From Rhizoclosmatium globosum (lineage: Eukaryota > Chytridiomycota > Chytridiomycetes > Chytridiales > Chytriomycetaceae), in the NCBI GenBank assembly GCA_002104985.1, contig MCGO01000067.1, positions 177,084 through 241,083 on the forward strand: a stretch of DNA of 64,000 bases. Reading direction: 5' to 3'. The position numbers and the translations under genes are program-made. The notes under the pieces were generated by a model that saw only the letters and a list, made by a program, of their open reading frames with translations, was not told where the DNA came from and ran no database searches. The number at the start of each line of letters is the position of its first letter. The stretch's first letter is position 1. Below are positions 40,023 to 51,970 of this stretch, piece by piece.

Positions 40023-41558
40023 TCAAAAATACAGCATAACGTTTCTCTCAAAATATGGCTTCGGTTTCACAGCGTCCTGATGAGTTGTACCCTTAGAATA
40101 CCCATAGTAATGCCCAGCTGCACTCCCCAATATTACTTCAGAGTCCGAAATCGATTTGACCAGAAACACAGTTGTTCCTATCACCGCAACATAGGGCACC
40201 ACAAATGGCGTCTTCTTCCAAGGGAAATCGACCAAACTTCCATCACTCTCGAAACCACATAACTTGTGATTGTAAAGAAACACGCGTTGCTCTTGATTTT
40301 CAGGTTTCCACCATTCCACCTTCGCAGTTCCCAAGTACTGCATACTGATAAGGAACTCTTGGTCAGGGCGGATAATTCGTGCCGGCACTTGAAATGCCCA
40401 ACCTTGATTTGTCTCAACAAAGCGAGAGTCTACGCTGTTGAATTTGCCATTTCTGAGGTATGGAAGCCAGATTGTTGCCAACAACAGCTCTTTGATACGT
40501 CCCTCTCGTTTATCTTGAAAAGATATGATTCGCTCTGAAACGGTTTGGAAGGATCGTAAGAGGAATCGCTGCATCTCGCTTTCATTGCTGGGGACTATCG
40601 ACTTTTTCCCGTCGTCCGTTGTCAGAAAATCGCCCGACAAGTGCATTAACCCATCGAATTCTAATAGCTTTTCAAAAAGCTCTTTGGTTGATGCGTCATA
40701 ACTGATGGGTGTGATTCCATATATGCTTGCACGGCCATTCACATAGTCATGAATTTTGGAGCAATATCTTATCGGTGGGACTCGCTCGACTATTTCAGCA
40801 GGTGAATTCCATGGGACAGAAAAGCTGGAGTCTCCCTCCCGGAGAAACCAAGTTGCAAGACCGTTCCGCTCATATGCCGGCAATTTGTTGAAAACTTCTT
40901 TAAACTGCTCATGAGCAACAAGCACCATGGTTGGATCATCAGTTCGAAATACATGAACCACTTTGTGGGCGAGAACAAATTCTTGAAGAGTCCAAACTCT
41001 AGAGGAGTGCTCACAATTCTGCAGCATTCCATCAAGTACTTCAATATAAAGTTTTCGATTTGTTGCCCCAGTTAGTCCTGATGCGAGAGATATTGGATCT
41101 TCTGAGTGGTAAATAATAGTGTGCTTCTTTGATTTGTACAAGTTTGGAAGTTGCTCGATTTGAGTTAACTTGACGTCATTATGCGTTTGGTCAATGTCCA
41201 GAATATCGACCCAGATACGGGGACTTCCATTTGAGCCGCTTCGGATGATGTGTCTCATCAGTTCCAATTTAGTGGGATCATCTTGTCTTAACAAGACGTC
41301 CACGCCCTCAATCTCAACAACCTTCAAATCAAAGCCCCATACATGTGATAGAATTCCATCGCTTGCAAATTCGGTGGCAATCTTGGACACGGGCCACAGT
41401 TCAAGTTGGGCTGAGGAAGATCGACTTGTTTGGGACGGCTCGTTTATCAACCAACTTGGAGGGCCTAGTTTCGGCTGATAATCCATTTCTTCGTCGGCAT
41501 CGATAATGGTGACTGGAGCCGGTTCTCGTTTGATCGCTGAAATCAGTTTTGAGAGCAT
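40023..41558 (-). CDS. HET-domain-like protein
   Basis: Single uninterrupted exon, 511 residues. The N-terminal half carries the sequence logic of the heterokaryon-incompatibility (HET) domain: an LSHVWG-type motif (ILSHVWGFDL), IWVDILDIDQTHNDVKLTQI, LPNLYKSKKHTIIYHSED and SSRVWTLQEFVLAHKVV. The second half is unrecognised. In ascomycetes HET domains trigger cell death on non-self recognition and are distantly TIR-like. The match is by motif only and spacing is somewhat different, so 'HET-like' is used. A low-complexity-free, intronless gene next to an inverted-repeat element could be a newcomer. Confidence 0.65.
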   Translation of the reverse strand: MLSKLISAIKREPAPVTIIDADEEMDYQPKLGPPSWLINEPSQTSRSSSAQLELWPVSKIATEFASDGILSHVWGFDLKVVEIEGVDVLLRQDDPTKLELMRHIIRSGSNGSPRIWVDILDIDQTHNDVKLTQIEQLPNLYKSKKHTIIYHSEDPISLASGLTGATNRKLYIEVLDGMLQNCEHSSRVWTLQEFVLAHKVVHVFRTDDPTMVLVAHEQFKEVFNKLPAYERNGLATWFLREGDSSFSVPWNSPAEIVERVPPIRYCSKIHDYVNGRASIYGITPISYDASTKELFEKLLEFDGLMHLSGDFLTTDDGKKSIVPSNESEMQRFLLRSFQTVSERIISFQDKREGRIKELLLATIWLPYLRNGKFNSVDSRFVETNQGWAFQVPARIIRPDQEFLISMQYLGTAKVEWWKPENQEQRVFLYNHKLCGFESDGSLVDFPWKKTPFVVPYVAVIGTTVFLVKSISDSEVILGSAAGHYYGYSKGTTHQDAVKPKPYFERNVMLYF

Positions 41559-41591
41559 TTCAATCTAAGTTTGAAAATCAACAAGGAAGTT

Positions 41592-42224
41592 CCAAGGCGG
41601 CTCCCCGGGAGCCCGTGGCTCCCCCCCACTCATTGTGACTCATGGGGAGCCAAAGAAGTTTGGGCTCCCCGGGAGCCGCCTTGGTATCTGAAAGCGATTT
41701 TCCAAGTCGGCTCCCCCGTCGGCTCCCCACTGTATAACATCAATGTTTCCATAACTCCATCCCATAGCTTGAATAAATGCCCTCAGTTGCAAACTTTATT
41801 TGTCAATAATTTAAATGTACGAAACTAAACTGTACAGGTTGCCCGAGTGCCGATTGTCTCCCGCATTTTCCACATTGAATCGCTCGCTTCTTTGTTTCTT
41901 TCAACAGAGAGGGAGTTGCACTCATTTTGCCTTATCATCTTTGACTTTTGGACTGGTTTAACAGCAGTTGGAAACTCAAGACTCACACAAACCTCTTTGA
42001 CAATATGAATACCGTTTCTTGCGAAAGAATCTTTGTAGTAGCTGAAGACTTTCTGAAACCATTGCGCTATTTGTTTCCAGTGTCCGAAAATATGTTTCCA
42101 CTTCCTTACTTCATCTCCATGATCTCTCGCTTACACAAAAAGAAACGAAACTTATGACTCACACATTTTATTATGACTCAAAATGAGTGGGGGGAGCCAC
42201 GGGCTCCCGGGGAGCCGCCTTGGT
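41592..42224. mobile_element. MITE-like element with about 50-bp terminal inverted repeats
   Basis: The left end CCAAGGCGGCTCCCCGGGAG (41592) is matched by its reverse complement at the right end (to 42224), and similarity continues inward through GCCCGTGGCTCCCC and CCACTCATT for about 50 bp with a difference in one C run (C7 against C6). Just inside the left end a second copy in inverse orientation (41662-41684) makes a perfect 23-bp hairpin with the terminus. No transposase is encoded in the 630 bp, so it would be non-autonomous. A clear target duplication was not found. Confidence 0.7.
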
Positions 42225-42263
42225 TTTTTCAATCAACAATTCACCAACATTGATTAGTTTTTA

Positions 42264-43875
42264 TTAAGGCATATTCAACGTTTTTTGCAAATGCTCCTTC
42301 CGTATCCATTCAGTAACTTCAACTCCTTCATCAGTTGCTATATCCACTTTCCTTACAAACAGGAACTTGGGCTCCTCTCCATCAACATCGACACCAACAC
42401 CCGCTATTATCATATCTCGAGCAAGCATTTCTGGATGCGCAGCAAAACGCCTCCACTTTGAATACCGCTTCGATGGACTCATTTGATTTCTAAATCGTGG
42501 TGTATTGTACAAAACCGTCCCCAAGAATGATTCGTCAGGAATCTGTCGGTGAAATGCTTTAGGCCTAGTCCAAGAAAGAATTGAAAGACAGTTACCAAAG
42601 TATGTTCAAACCACGCCAGCGCGTTATACACCTCCTCTGCCGTTCTCAAGTATTCTATAAACTCACGCGTGAAAATTCCCCATTGATGATGCTTCATCAC
42701 TTTCCATCTGGGAACAGGAGACGCAACGGTCCCAAGCTCTTTCAAATGAATAGACGTAATCTCACGACTCCGTGGAGTTTTGAGCAAAACATGAGGTAAT
42801 AGCCTCTTATACCCCGTAGTTTCCATATCCCACGCGTCGATAAAGTTATGGCCTGCATACTTTTGCTGACTGAGAATTCGCGCGATTTCCTTGGAAGGGC
42901 GGAGTGGGATATCATACGCGGATAGATTGATGACATGGTCCCATTCCGCGAGATCCAGTAACTCGAAAAATCCGTTTAGTTGAGCGTGAAGGATGCTACT
43001 ATGGCCCCAAGATATCTTGTACGATGTTTTAGCGAGATGGACGTGTTCAAGAGACGAAATTGTGGCTGCAAGAGCCATTCTGAGGTCATCAGATTCAGGA
43101 CGTTTGTCGACATGGATCAAAATGATTGCAGATCCATCGTTGAGGGTTGAGATGAGATGATGAATGTTTTGGAGAACTGATAATGGGCCGTGAATCATCA
43201 CAAAGAATGCAACTTTGTATTTCCGATCTGGGGACAGTGGGTTTGGAATGATTGCAGGAAGAAGTTCGCCAAAGTAGCTGAAACGGTTGAGATTGTAATA
43301 AAAACGTGTGTTTGATAAGTTTGCCATATGATTTGTTCCATCTGCGGCTAGGTAACACGCAAGTCGTCTGGTTTGCTGATAAAGGTTTCAGGTCTCCAAC
43401 ACTTGATGAGTCCACATACCTCTATATCCAGCAGTCCTGGTTTAACAGAATGCATGTCATTGTTGATATTACGTGCTCTTTGATCGAGAAACGACGCGAG
43501 TTCAGTTTGTGATGGATTGAGTTCAGCCAATGTAGTTTCCGAGGTTACGTTTGGCCAGTTGTACAGAGTAGTTTGTCTGTGAAAGAGGGCATTGTTCAAG
43601 TTTGAGCAATATTGGAAGCCATTGGCGCTGAAGTAAGGTGTGTGCGTTGCTTTGCTACCAGATACCTTAACAACGAGGCAGGATAATAAACGATGAACTA
43701 ACCCTAGACTAGATTCGATTGTTGGAGCATTGGTGGCTGAAATATCAACCAAGAGTGAAGCAAAGGCACAGCACAGACAAATGCAAAGGAGTCCAACAAT
43801 TGCGAAACCCGATGCTTTCCTTCTTACTCGAACTAGTTTGACACTTGGATGAACAACTTTGGAGGTATTGCTCAT
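42264..43875 (-). CDS. GT14 (core-2/I-branching, xylosyltransferase-like) glycosyltransferase, copy 1
   Basis: Exons 43875-43703, 43665-43420, 43375-42596 and 42542-42264 (introns 37, 44 and 53 nt). Type II membrane protein: a short cytosolic start, one helix (IVGLLCICLCCAFASLL) and a luminal catalytic domain with RLACYLAADG, KVAFFVMIHGPLSV, ILIHVDKR, YKISWGHSSILHAQLNGF, WDHVINLSAYDIPLR and PRWKVMKHHQWGIFTREF. This is the Branch domain of GT14, Golgi enzymes adding GlcNAc or xylose branches. The frame is intact. A paralogue with the same intron positions lies at the right end of the window. Confidence 0.88.
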
Positions 43876-44129
43876 TGGACACTAGTTTCACGTGTGTCTT
43901 TTGCTGCGGCCGAAGCTGTCCTCATTTTACAAGCTTGTCCGAAAATGAAATCCATCCACCTTAGAAATCACCATTTAAAACACATCACATTCACAAGCTC
44001 GAAAATAAGGAAAGGAATAAACAAAGAAAAAACAAAAGAGAAAGTCAAAGAATGTACAACTAGTGCAAAACGTCGTCCCTATTTTCATGAAATTAGAAAC
44101 ACCCCATTTAGTGCTAGAAATAAAACGCC

Positions 44130-46454
44130 TTACCAAGTCCTTCCCTTTGTCGTCGCCAAGTCCTTTGGCGCTGGAGTATAACTGAAGTATCCACTGGCGA
44201 TCTTTGCGTCGATTTCAACTTGAGAGTCAGGTGGCAACATATCCGCTGGAATGGGTACACGTTCAAGGATAGGGATACCAGAACCAACGATAGCATCGTA
44301 TTTCTAAGCGTGCACGTGAGTATACTTCGAATTCAAACACCAAGATACCAGTGCCTTACCATGTTACTCATACTAATCATCTTGTCAATCTTCTTGATAC
44401 CCAACCAGTGCAACACATCAGGCATGGTGGCTTGGAATCGCATATCCTTCACACCAGCGATATTCTCTGTACGCAAAAAGTACTCCTTGGCCGTATCTCC
44501 TCCCTCAGCACGTTTACGAGCGTTGTATACAAGGTATTTCGTGACTTCTCCAAGGGCACGTCCTTCTTTACGGAAGTAAACAATGAGTCCAACACCGCCT
44601 TGTTGCGCGGTTTTCACTGCTTCTTCGATACCAAAGATGAGGTATGGACGACAAGTGCAAATGTCTGATCCAAACACGTCGGATCCGTTACATTCATCGT
44701 GGATTCTGAGAGTCAAAGTTTTTGTGGGGTCAGAGAGGTAATCTGGGTTACCCATAATATAGATTGAAAGTCCACCAATTGGAGGGAGGAATACTTTGAG
44801 GTCTGGGCGGGTAATGAGTTCTGGGTACATACCGCCGGTGTCCTCGCTTAGATGGAATTGTTTAGCTTGAATGTAGTATGAGGAGATAGGATATCAACTT
44901 ACAATAGACAACGACGGAGGGTAGTTTCGTCAACTTCGAAACGCTTGGCAATTCCAGGCAGATACCACACTGGCTCCACGGCTCCTTTTGTTACCTAAAC
45001 AATGATTTAGCAATTGGTCCATTATTTCTGGCTCTAAAATTCTTCCGCGATTTGCTCGCATGGACATCTTTCTCTCGCCTCTGCGTATCGCTCACTCAAA
45101 CTCTCGTTCAGCCTTCATGACTATACTAGCTCGCCTTCGACTCACAAGAGCGACTACGGATCGCAAGAACGTGCAATTACTCGCTACAACAAACTTACCA
45201 TCAAATCACCTTGCTCATTAACAACAATCTTTCCATCCACCTTCAATTTCCCCTTCTTTACAGAATCTTCAACCTCCAACAACTTCATGTGCGCTTTCGT
45301 GATAGCAATAGTCGGTCTCACATCCAACCCTTCTTTCAATTCCTTCCCAAACACATCACGGACAACATGACCCCACGGATCCAACGAAACAATACGTTCT
45401 GGGTCATTCCACGTATCATACGGACCAATTTTCACAACGGGTTCAGTGTTGTGGAGGTTGGGGATATGGTTTGCATCCAGTTCACGAATAGCGATGGCAA
45501 GGGCACGGTAGATTGAATAAGCACCTCCGTGAGCACCGATAGCATTTCTGAGTTTCATGGAGGTTGGGATACGCGAGCAGACGATTGGACCACGAGAGTG
45601 TGGATTTGGATTTCCCCTATACACAAATGAGAGATGTTATTTTTTAACGCGTCCGACTAGTTGTTGGAGATTCGTACTCACCAATCCATTGGAATTGGCG
45701 TGACACCCGCCTGACCAGGATCTAAATCAAGCAGATGCGTTAGTTTAATGAATAATAAAGGGGCAGGAGGAGAAACAGGAGGAGAGAGGGGGGGACACGT
45801 ACAAGTCGTCAAAACAATTCTGTTAGTGTAGATTGGACCCTGAGCCGAGGGAGAGAGCACCGAGTGTCTGACAGACGGAGAGGCGGATGCGGCGGCAGAA
45901 GGCAGAAAAAGCGGGGAAGCGAGTGGCTTCTTTGCAACAGTTGTTGCTGTTGATTCAACATCGTCCGAATCCTCGTCGTGTTCTCTGGACGTGTCTGATT
46001 GAGCATGTTTTAGTAGAATAGATTAGATTAGATGAACAAGGGATCGGCTGCTGCTACCGTAAGCATGGACCTTGAAGGACTTTGCGGGCGACGCGGCTTC
46101 GACGACGGGAAGAACAACTTCGGCAACGCGCTGAGACAATTGGGCAACGGCGCGATTTGTTTGGCTTTGGTTTGATTCGACCTGGTTTTGTATTTGATTT
46201 GATTAAGAGTTGATTGGATTAAGACTGGTGATTCAGTGGGTGGGTGGTGGATTCAATTGGAGAACCTGTTTTGCGAGGGCCGTTTGCGATGCTTTTAGTT
46301 CAGAGACGAGGCTAATTAGTTGACTGAGAAGTGCGCTGGTGTCAGGTGGTGTTCCACTCATTCGTTTCTTGGTTGGTTGGTTGGTTGGTGGTTGGTTGGT
46401 TGGTGTCTCACACGTTTTTGAGGTTGATTCTTTTGCTGCGCCCGAGCCACCCAT
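44130..46454 (-). CDS. URC1: URC1-type GTP cyclohydrolase II-like uracil catabolism protein
   Basis: Five to seven exons. The N-terminal part is a low-complexity leader with a helical segment (TSALLSQLISLVSELKASQ); start could be 46454 or 46359. Conserved core: RIVLTT, GQAGVTPIPMDWGN, RGPIVCSRIPTSMKLRNAIG, AHGGAYSIYRALAIAI, ERIVSLDPWGHVV, EPVWYLPGIAKRF, then the cyclohydrolase II zinc region RIHDECNGSDVFGSDICTCR and FRKEGRALGEVTKYLVYNAR. The final exon codes VPIPADMLPPDSQVEIDAK and ends at TAA 44130. Urc1 works in the fungal uracil catabolism (URC) pathway. One intron (about 44995-45200) is long for this genome. The core is free of frame breaks. Confidence 0.88.
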
Positions 46455-47293
46455 CTTAATTGCCCCCGTTTCTTTTCCCTTCTTTCTCCATTAGACACAT
46501 GCATGCATCTTCCCGTGTATTTGAACAAACGTATAAAGTCATAAATTCATTCGTAATGGCCATAGTTTGAATGACAATGTGCACCAGGCCTATCGAATTT
46601 AACAATCTGAGAGTTTGATCTTGTGACGTTTCGGCGGATGTCATCACGTTTACTACTTTAATTCCACATTATTGGCTTATTTATATCGTTTTTATTTCAC
46701 GACACCGAAAGATAGTTGTCAACTGTGACGTAACATACCTCAAAATTACCTCAATTGGAATACAGTGAAGTGTTGCTGGAATATTGAGTTTGTCGGGGGA
46801 ATCCATGCAAATCCATATTGAGGATGACACTGAATGATTCACATTTGGTTCTTTGACGTACCTGCGATGATTTACTTCTATTGATCGTAATTCTGAAAGA
46901 CGCGGGTGACCAGGTGCCATCAATGAGTAGTTCCAAGAATGGTTACAGTTTGCACTTTTGCCCCTTACGTCAGGCTGACAAGTTTAGAAAAGGATGACAG
47001 CACTTTTCCCATGTTCCATTGCTGACTCCAGGTACAGAAGTTATGTGATAGAGTTAGAGAATGAAATCAGATTCACGAGTATGAATTGGCCAGAGCTCGT
47101 TACATTCCAACCTTAAGTTTCTATATGGATGTCCTTCAGTTTAAGACAACCACCAGCTTCTTCACAGCACGTATAAACACGATTCCATGACCTATATATT
47201 CAATAAAGTAGTATTAGTTGAACAATTATCCTTTCCAGCCATAACTTCCAGCCGAAAAGATCAACAAACTCTCACCTAAACTCATCCCAAAGA
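46455..47293. other. Intergenic, nothing recognised
   Basis: About 840 bases between the divergent starts of URC1 and the orphan gene at 47294. No supported gene, repeat or RNA was seen; it probably holds both promoters. Confidence 0.4.
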
Positions 47294-48000
47294 ATGTCCA
47301 ACCCCCCACCAAAGAAACCCAGAGATCTTCTCCACATTACATCTTCCCCAACAGATCCTCTCAGAGTCACCCTCGCGACATCCCCACAAGATTCAACCCT
47401 CCAATCCACAACCGAAACCACAATAACCCTCCTAACAACCCTATTCTCCTCCACCCGCGTGCACAAAGACCGCTTCATCTACGCCCTCGCCGGCTGCCTC
47501 TTCACCCCAACCTCCCCAACCCCCTTCGGCGGCTCAAAAACCAAACCCGGATACATCTCATTCCACGGCCAAACACCCGCCCACCTCCTCCACTACATCC
47601 TCAAAAACGCATATAAAGTCCACTACACAATCCGGCAGTCTAAATCCCTCAAACTCGTTGTTTCGTCTGTGAATCGGGTCCTGGACTTGCATATGGCTGG
47701 GAGGAAGGACGAGCTGGATGAATTGATGTTGAAGGGGTGAAGAAGGCCGGGCATTGTGATTGGTTTGGGGTTGTGCGCGTTCCGGCGTATTTGAAACATG
47801 TTGGGGAGGAAGGGGTGGAGGTGGAGTTTGTTGGATTTGTGCCGCCGAGTGTTGTGTTGGGGATGAGGGGGTCGAAGAGTGGTGGTGATGATGATGGAAG
47901 GAGGAGGAAATTGGAGCCAATGGGTATGTGTGGGTTTTTGGGTGTGGTTATGGATGTTGGTGGTGAGGTGTCCAACAAGTCCTTCACCCAATCTATAACC
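47294..48000 (+). CDS. Unrecognised protein, frame break at a G4 run
   Basis: The first part (to 47740) begins MSNPPPKKPRDLLHI and includes RVHKDRFIYALAGCLFTP and GYISFHGQTPAHLLHYILKN. At 47734-47737 (GGGG) the frame ends at TGA, but one more G would carry it into KKAGHCDWFGVVRVPAYLK and EVEFVGFVPPSVV. The two halves have like composition (high GC, CCC/CTC-rich codons in the first, GTG/GGG-rich in the second). No known family recognised. The exact 3' end is unclear; the frame stays open to 48165 but the last part looks less coding-like. Confidence 0.5.
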
Positions 48001-48728
48001 GATCAGCCGTCGACTTCAGAAACGAACGCGGCTGCTCTTCACGAATACGTCAAGAAACAAGAGAAATTTCGGTCGGGTGGTGTATCGCCTCAGCATCAAG
48101 AAGGGGCTGAATCGAATGGTGCTGCCCACCATCCAATATGTCCTACAACCAGACTGGACCATTAGACCGACTGTATCCTGGACGAGTTTTAAGTATATGC
48201 CTGTACCATTTTCATTCGATGATAAACTGAATAAACCGCTTTTGTTTTGATAGTGTTGTTCGAGTTCCCAGGCCTCCTTAATAAGCAGCGTATACGGCTG
48301 TCGGATGGCCCTGTTGAGCAGCATAGTAGTCATTGCTGAAGTGTTTCAGACACCTTTTTCTCCTCTGCTCGACTGTAACCCCCTGTTTCAGATGTACTGT
48401 TTGATCGTTGGTGTTGATCCATCGACCCCCTGACTCCCTGTTTTAAAAACAAAGTCTTGAATGCATTATAATGACAAGGAGAACGCATCCAATCGACTTC
48501 ACCTGGCGTGGTTGCCTTTCCTGTGCAAGGAAAATGTTTTCTTACCGAAGCCTGCTTGTCAAAATTTATCGATTGTATTTATCCTCCTTATAGGGATTTC
48601 TTAATTGTCATTTATTTCTCTTTTCGTTGTTGAATGTTGATTAGTAATTCACAAGGACGCGATTTTTGCTTAACACAGACAGCTGTCAACGAACGATCGG
48701 CTAAATCTAAAAAACTGTCAAGAAAAAC
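48001..48728. other. Mostly non-coding interval
   Basis: An open frame continues to 48165 and another runs on the minus strand (48016-48333), but neither has recognisable motifs or a good start. The rest appears non-coding, with the promoter of the PAN-type gene toward 48728. Confidence 0.35.
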
Positions 48729-49687
48729 ATGCAGTACTCTCAAACTATCCTCCTCCTCCTCTTCGCCTCGTGCACTACAGCATTGAATTGGGTTCTCCTT
48801 CCACAAACAGACTACCCCGGAAACGACCTCCCCTCCCCAACGTTCACAGTTTCCCCAGAAGTCTGCGAAAATTACTGCCAACAGAACCCATCTTGCGTCG
48901 GAGCCATCATTAGCTCCACTGGATTCTGCTACCTTAAATCAAACCTCACAAACCCAGTTAAAACTCCATCCCTCGATCCCGTTACAAACGCTCCCTCGTC
49001 ACCTCCTCAACGCTCGTTCCAGAGAACGGAACCGCGCCAGGAATGGATTATTCCGGCGGCCCGGGCATCGAACTCGCGAAAACTCTGGCTAGTAGTCTGG
49101 AAGACTGCAAAACCCAATGCGAGGCCGTGTACAACTGTATCGCCGCGATTTATCGCGAATCGACAGGCAGATGCTACATGAAATCCGCGCTTTTGACTGC
49201 CAACTACTTTGTCCAAGTGGATCCAACTGCTATTCTCGTGGTTCCACAGGCTCCAGTGGTAGAATCTACGAGCTGGGTCGCGTTACCCAAGGTTCAATAT
49301 CTTGGAAATGACACGAGCGTCACAACAAATGTGACTGCCCCTGACTGTGTTTCATCTTGTGCATCCACAAGTGGTTGTGTTGGGGTAGTGTACATTCCTG
49401 TTGGCGGAATTTGTAACCTTAAGAGCGTGTTGAGCACTCCGACTGTTAATAATTATGGTGTGATTTTGTATCTTCAACCAGGTGTGGGACAAGCTCCTAG
49501 TTTGGATTCTACAGTCGGAGGATTCAAAAAGCCGATTGGAACCGCTGCTGCGAATTGTCGCTCTACCTGTCAAAACACTCCTGGATGTGTTGCTGCGATT
49601 TGGAGAGATGTATACCAAAGATGCTACTTGAATAGTTACCTTGGATCTTTTATGGTTGATCCGACTGCTTTGTTGCTTGTTGCTTGA
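48729..49687 (+). CDS. Secreted PAN/apple-like repeat protein
   Basis: Signal peptide MQYSQTILLLLFASCTTALN. Four similar cysteine modules follow: CENYCQQNPSCVGAI..CYL, CKTQCEAVYNCIAAIY..CYM, CVSSCASTSGCVGVVY..CNL and CRSTCQNTPGCVAAIW..CYL. The C-x3-C-x5/6-C plus late Cys pattern is that of PAN_4/apple-like modules, used for carbohydrate or protein binding outside the cell. Modules one and two are joined across a one-base deficit near 48992 (AACGCT.CCC); downstream residues (TSSTLVPENGTAPG) fit the upstream linker once register is restored. No GPI-type tail is evident. No intron. Confidence 0.75.
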
Positions 49688-49870
49688 GTTGGTGTTATGG
49701 TCTACTTGAACTTGTTTACGTCGCCAAATTTCTTTATTATTGTTCTTGCAAGAAGATTGGAAGCTCACGAGATCAGAGGAGAAGAGAAAACATACTGATT
49801 GAACCGTGTTTGGTATTGATAAGTAATCAAAGATCTATTCTTTGGTTGATCGGATTGTTGGACAAAATCA

Positions 49871-51879
49871 ATGGATATTACCAAACCTTCTCCCCCCATA
49901 GCGGGTCATATTGACCCACATAGCCTCCCCTTTACGCCACTTCCTCTACCAATATCAAGTAGCGCCTGGGTTAAAGTGTCTATCCTCATCAATGGCAGGT
50001 TCAGCGCGAACCCACAACTGTTCGTTCTCAAACAAGACACCAAGGAAAACCACGAACTGGACGACGAATGGTGGGCATACCCCGTATTTTGCTTTCTAGT
50101 GGAGAAACAGCTTCCAAACGGGAAAACTGAAAGGACGCTATTTGAACTGGGAATAAGAAAGGTGCGTTCTGTTTTGTTCCACTCGCCGATTTTGACAGCT
50201 TATGTTATGTGCAGGACAGACACAACTTTAGCCCAAACACAAGCAATACAGTGATTCCTTACTTCCCACCTACAGATTGCCCAGATATTGTTGAATCACT
50301 TTCTCACGGCTCACTGACGACAAATGATATTGACACTGTTATTCTGTCGCATGACCATTTTGACCATGTCGGAGATCCAAGTTTGTTTCCGCCCACAACA
50401 ACATTCATAATCGGGGACTTTACAAATCCTGGAGCAGAGGAGAGCTTAATGAAAGCACTTGAAGATTTTGCAACTCCTGTAGAAACTGAATTCGAGGTTG
50501 AGGAACGTGGACGATCGCCTATGAAGCTATCGCCGTCACGTGGAAGTGGAATGCTTGAGTATGGTCAAATTATGAAGCGGTCTAGTAGCATGGGTGTGAT
50601 GATGGAAAGGGCATACACAACCACTTGGGTCGAACGTGGTCCGGCTGGTGGAAGAGGCGTGTCTCCAACTCAGGCAGAAGCAATTAAAGAAGAGGACGAA
50701 GAAAGCGGTCATCCGCGGTCTCGCCGCGGCTCGGCTGATCGGGGTAGAGCGAGTGTTAGCGGCGGTGCGGGAGGGGTTCACAGTGTTCTGTCAAATATTC
50801 AAACGACAAGCACGGGTGATGGGAAAAGTGTTATATTTGAAGACGATTCTCAGACTGCAATGTGGGGAGGAATTCATCGGGGGCGTCGTAGTGTGAGCCA
50901 TCAACCTTCCAGTCAACGGTCTTCAGCATCGGAACATTCTAAAGACAGTGGTGTGGGAACCAAGACACGAAACAGTATTGTGAACAAAATCAGCAATTTT
51001 CAGGAGGCTTTTAAGACAACTCTTTTGAACTTTGTTGCAGAGACGTTGTCAGCAACACTGAAGCCGAAACGACTTCCGTGGAAAAAACTATTGCTGGATC
51101 CGACCGTTAATTGGCAGCCTTTGGGGTCGTTCAACAGAGCGCATGACTATTATGGGGATGGGTCATTTTGGTTGATTGATGCACCTGGGGTAAGCATTCA
51201 TCCTAATTGATAATCAGAATCTGAAACACTTCTGTAGCACTGTCAAGGCCATATTATGGCGCTCGCCCGTACAACCATTAATCCACCAACGTACATTCTC
51301 TTCGCGAGTGATTCTGCACACGCAAAATGCTTGTATTCACCATGTCCGCCAATGCCAGAGTCCCCAGATCCACGCCATCTTGTAGGTCTATATGCCGACG
51401 GATATAAAGTTTTTCCAGATGTCTCTCTCGAAGAGCAAACGATGAGTGTTCATGATAACCTCCCTGAAGCATATAATACCATCGCACGTCTTTCTCGTAT
51501 GGATCTCTTGGATAATGTTTTCATTATTGCGGCACATGAAACTGAGTTGGAACGTGTTGTGAAACTCTTTCCCGAGTCTGCGAATGACTGGTTGGTGAAA
51601 GGTTGGAAGCAAGGCGTGAAGGAGGAAGTGTCTTATGAGTTACGTTATGGAACCAAGAGTCGCATGTTCAATGTTGATTCAGGAGTTGTTTCGTCTCCAC
51701 CAATGAATGACGCATCAATTAGTGATGAAGAGGATGAGGAATTGGTTGTAAATTTAGGGGATATTTTGAATTCGCCCATTGAGAGAACTGGGAGCTGCTC
51801 TTCAAAGAGAAAGGTGGATATGAGGGACAAGGTTTCCGATAAGGGAAGTAAAACTGAACGCGTTGTTACTGTCGAGTAA
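49871..51879 (+). CDS. Metallo-beta-lactamase-fold hydrolase
   Basis: Exons 49871-50161, 50215-51189 and 51238-51879 (introns 53 and 48 nt). The zinc signature ILSHDHFDHVGDP (HxHxDH) is followed by a long Ser/Arg-rich insert (about 50470-50960) that splits the fold, then DAPGHCQGHIMAL with a further metal His, and FIIAAHETELERVV. Domains like this occur in glyoxalase II, lactonases and many unassigned fungal hydrolases. The insert carries SP/RS sites that look like phosphorylation targets. The acidic C-terminal tail is extra. Substrate unknown. Confidence 0.85.
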
Positions 51880-51970
51880 ATATATACCCTGCTTTATTGT
51901 TCCAGTTAAAAGGTGTGTGAGAGCCTCTCTCTTTCTTTTTTTTCCAACACACAACTCCCTCCCAAGTTAG

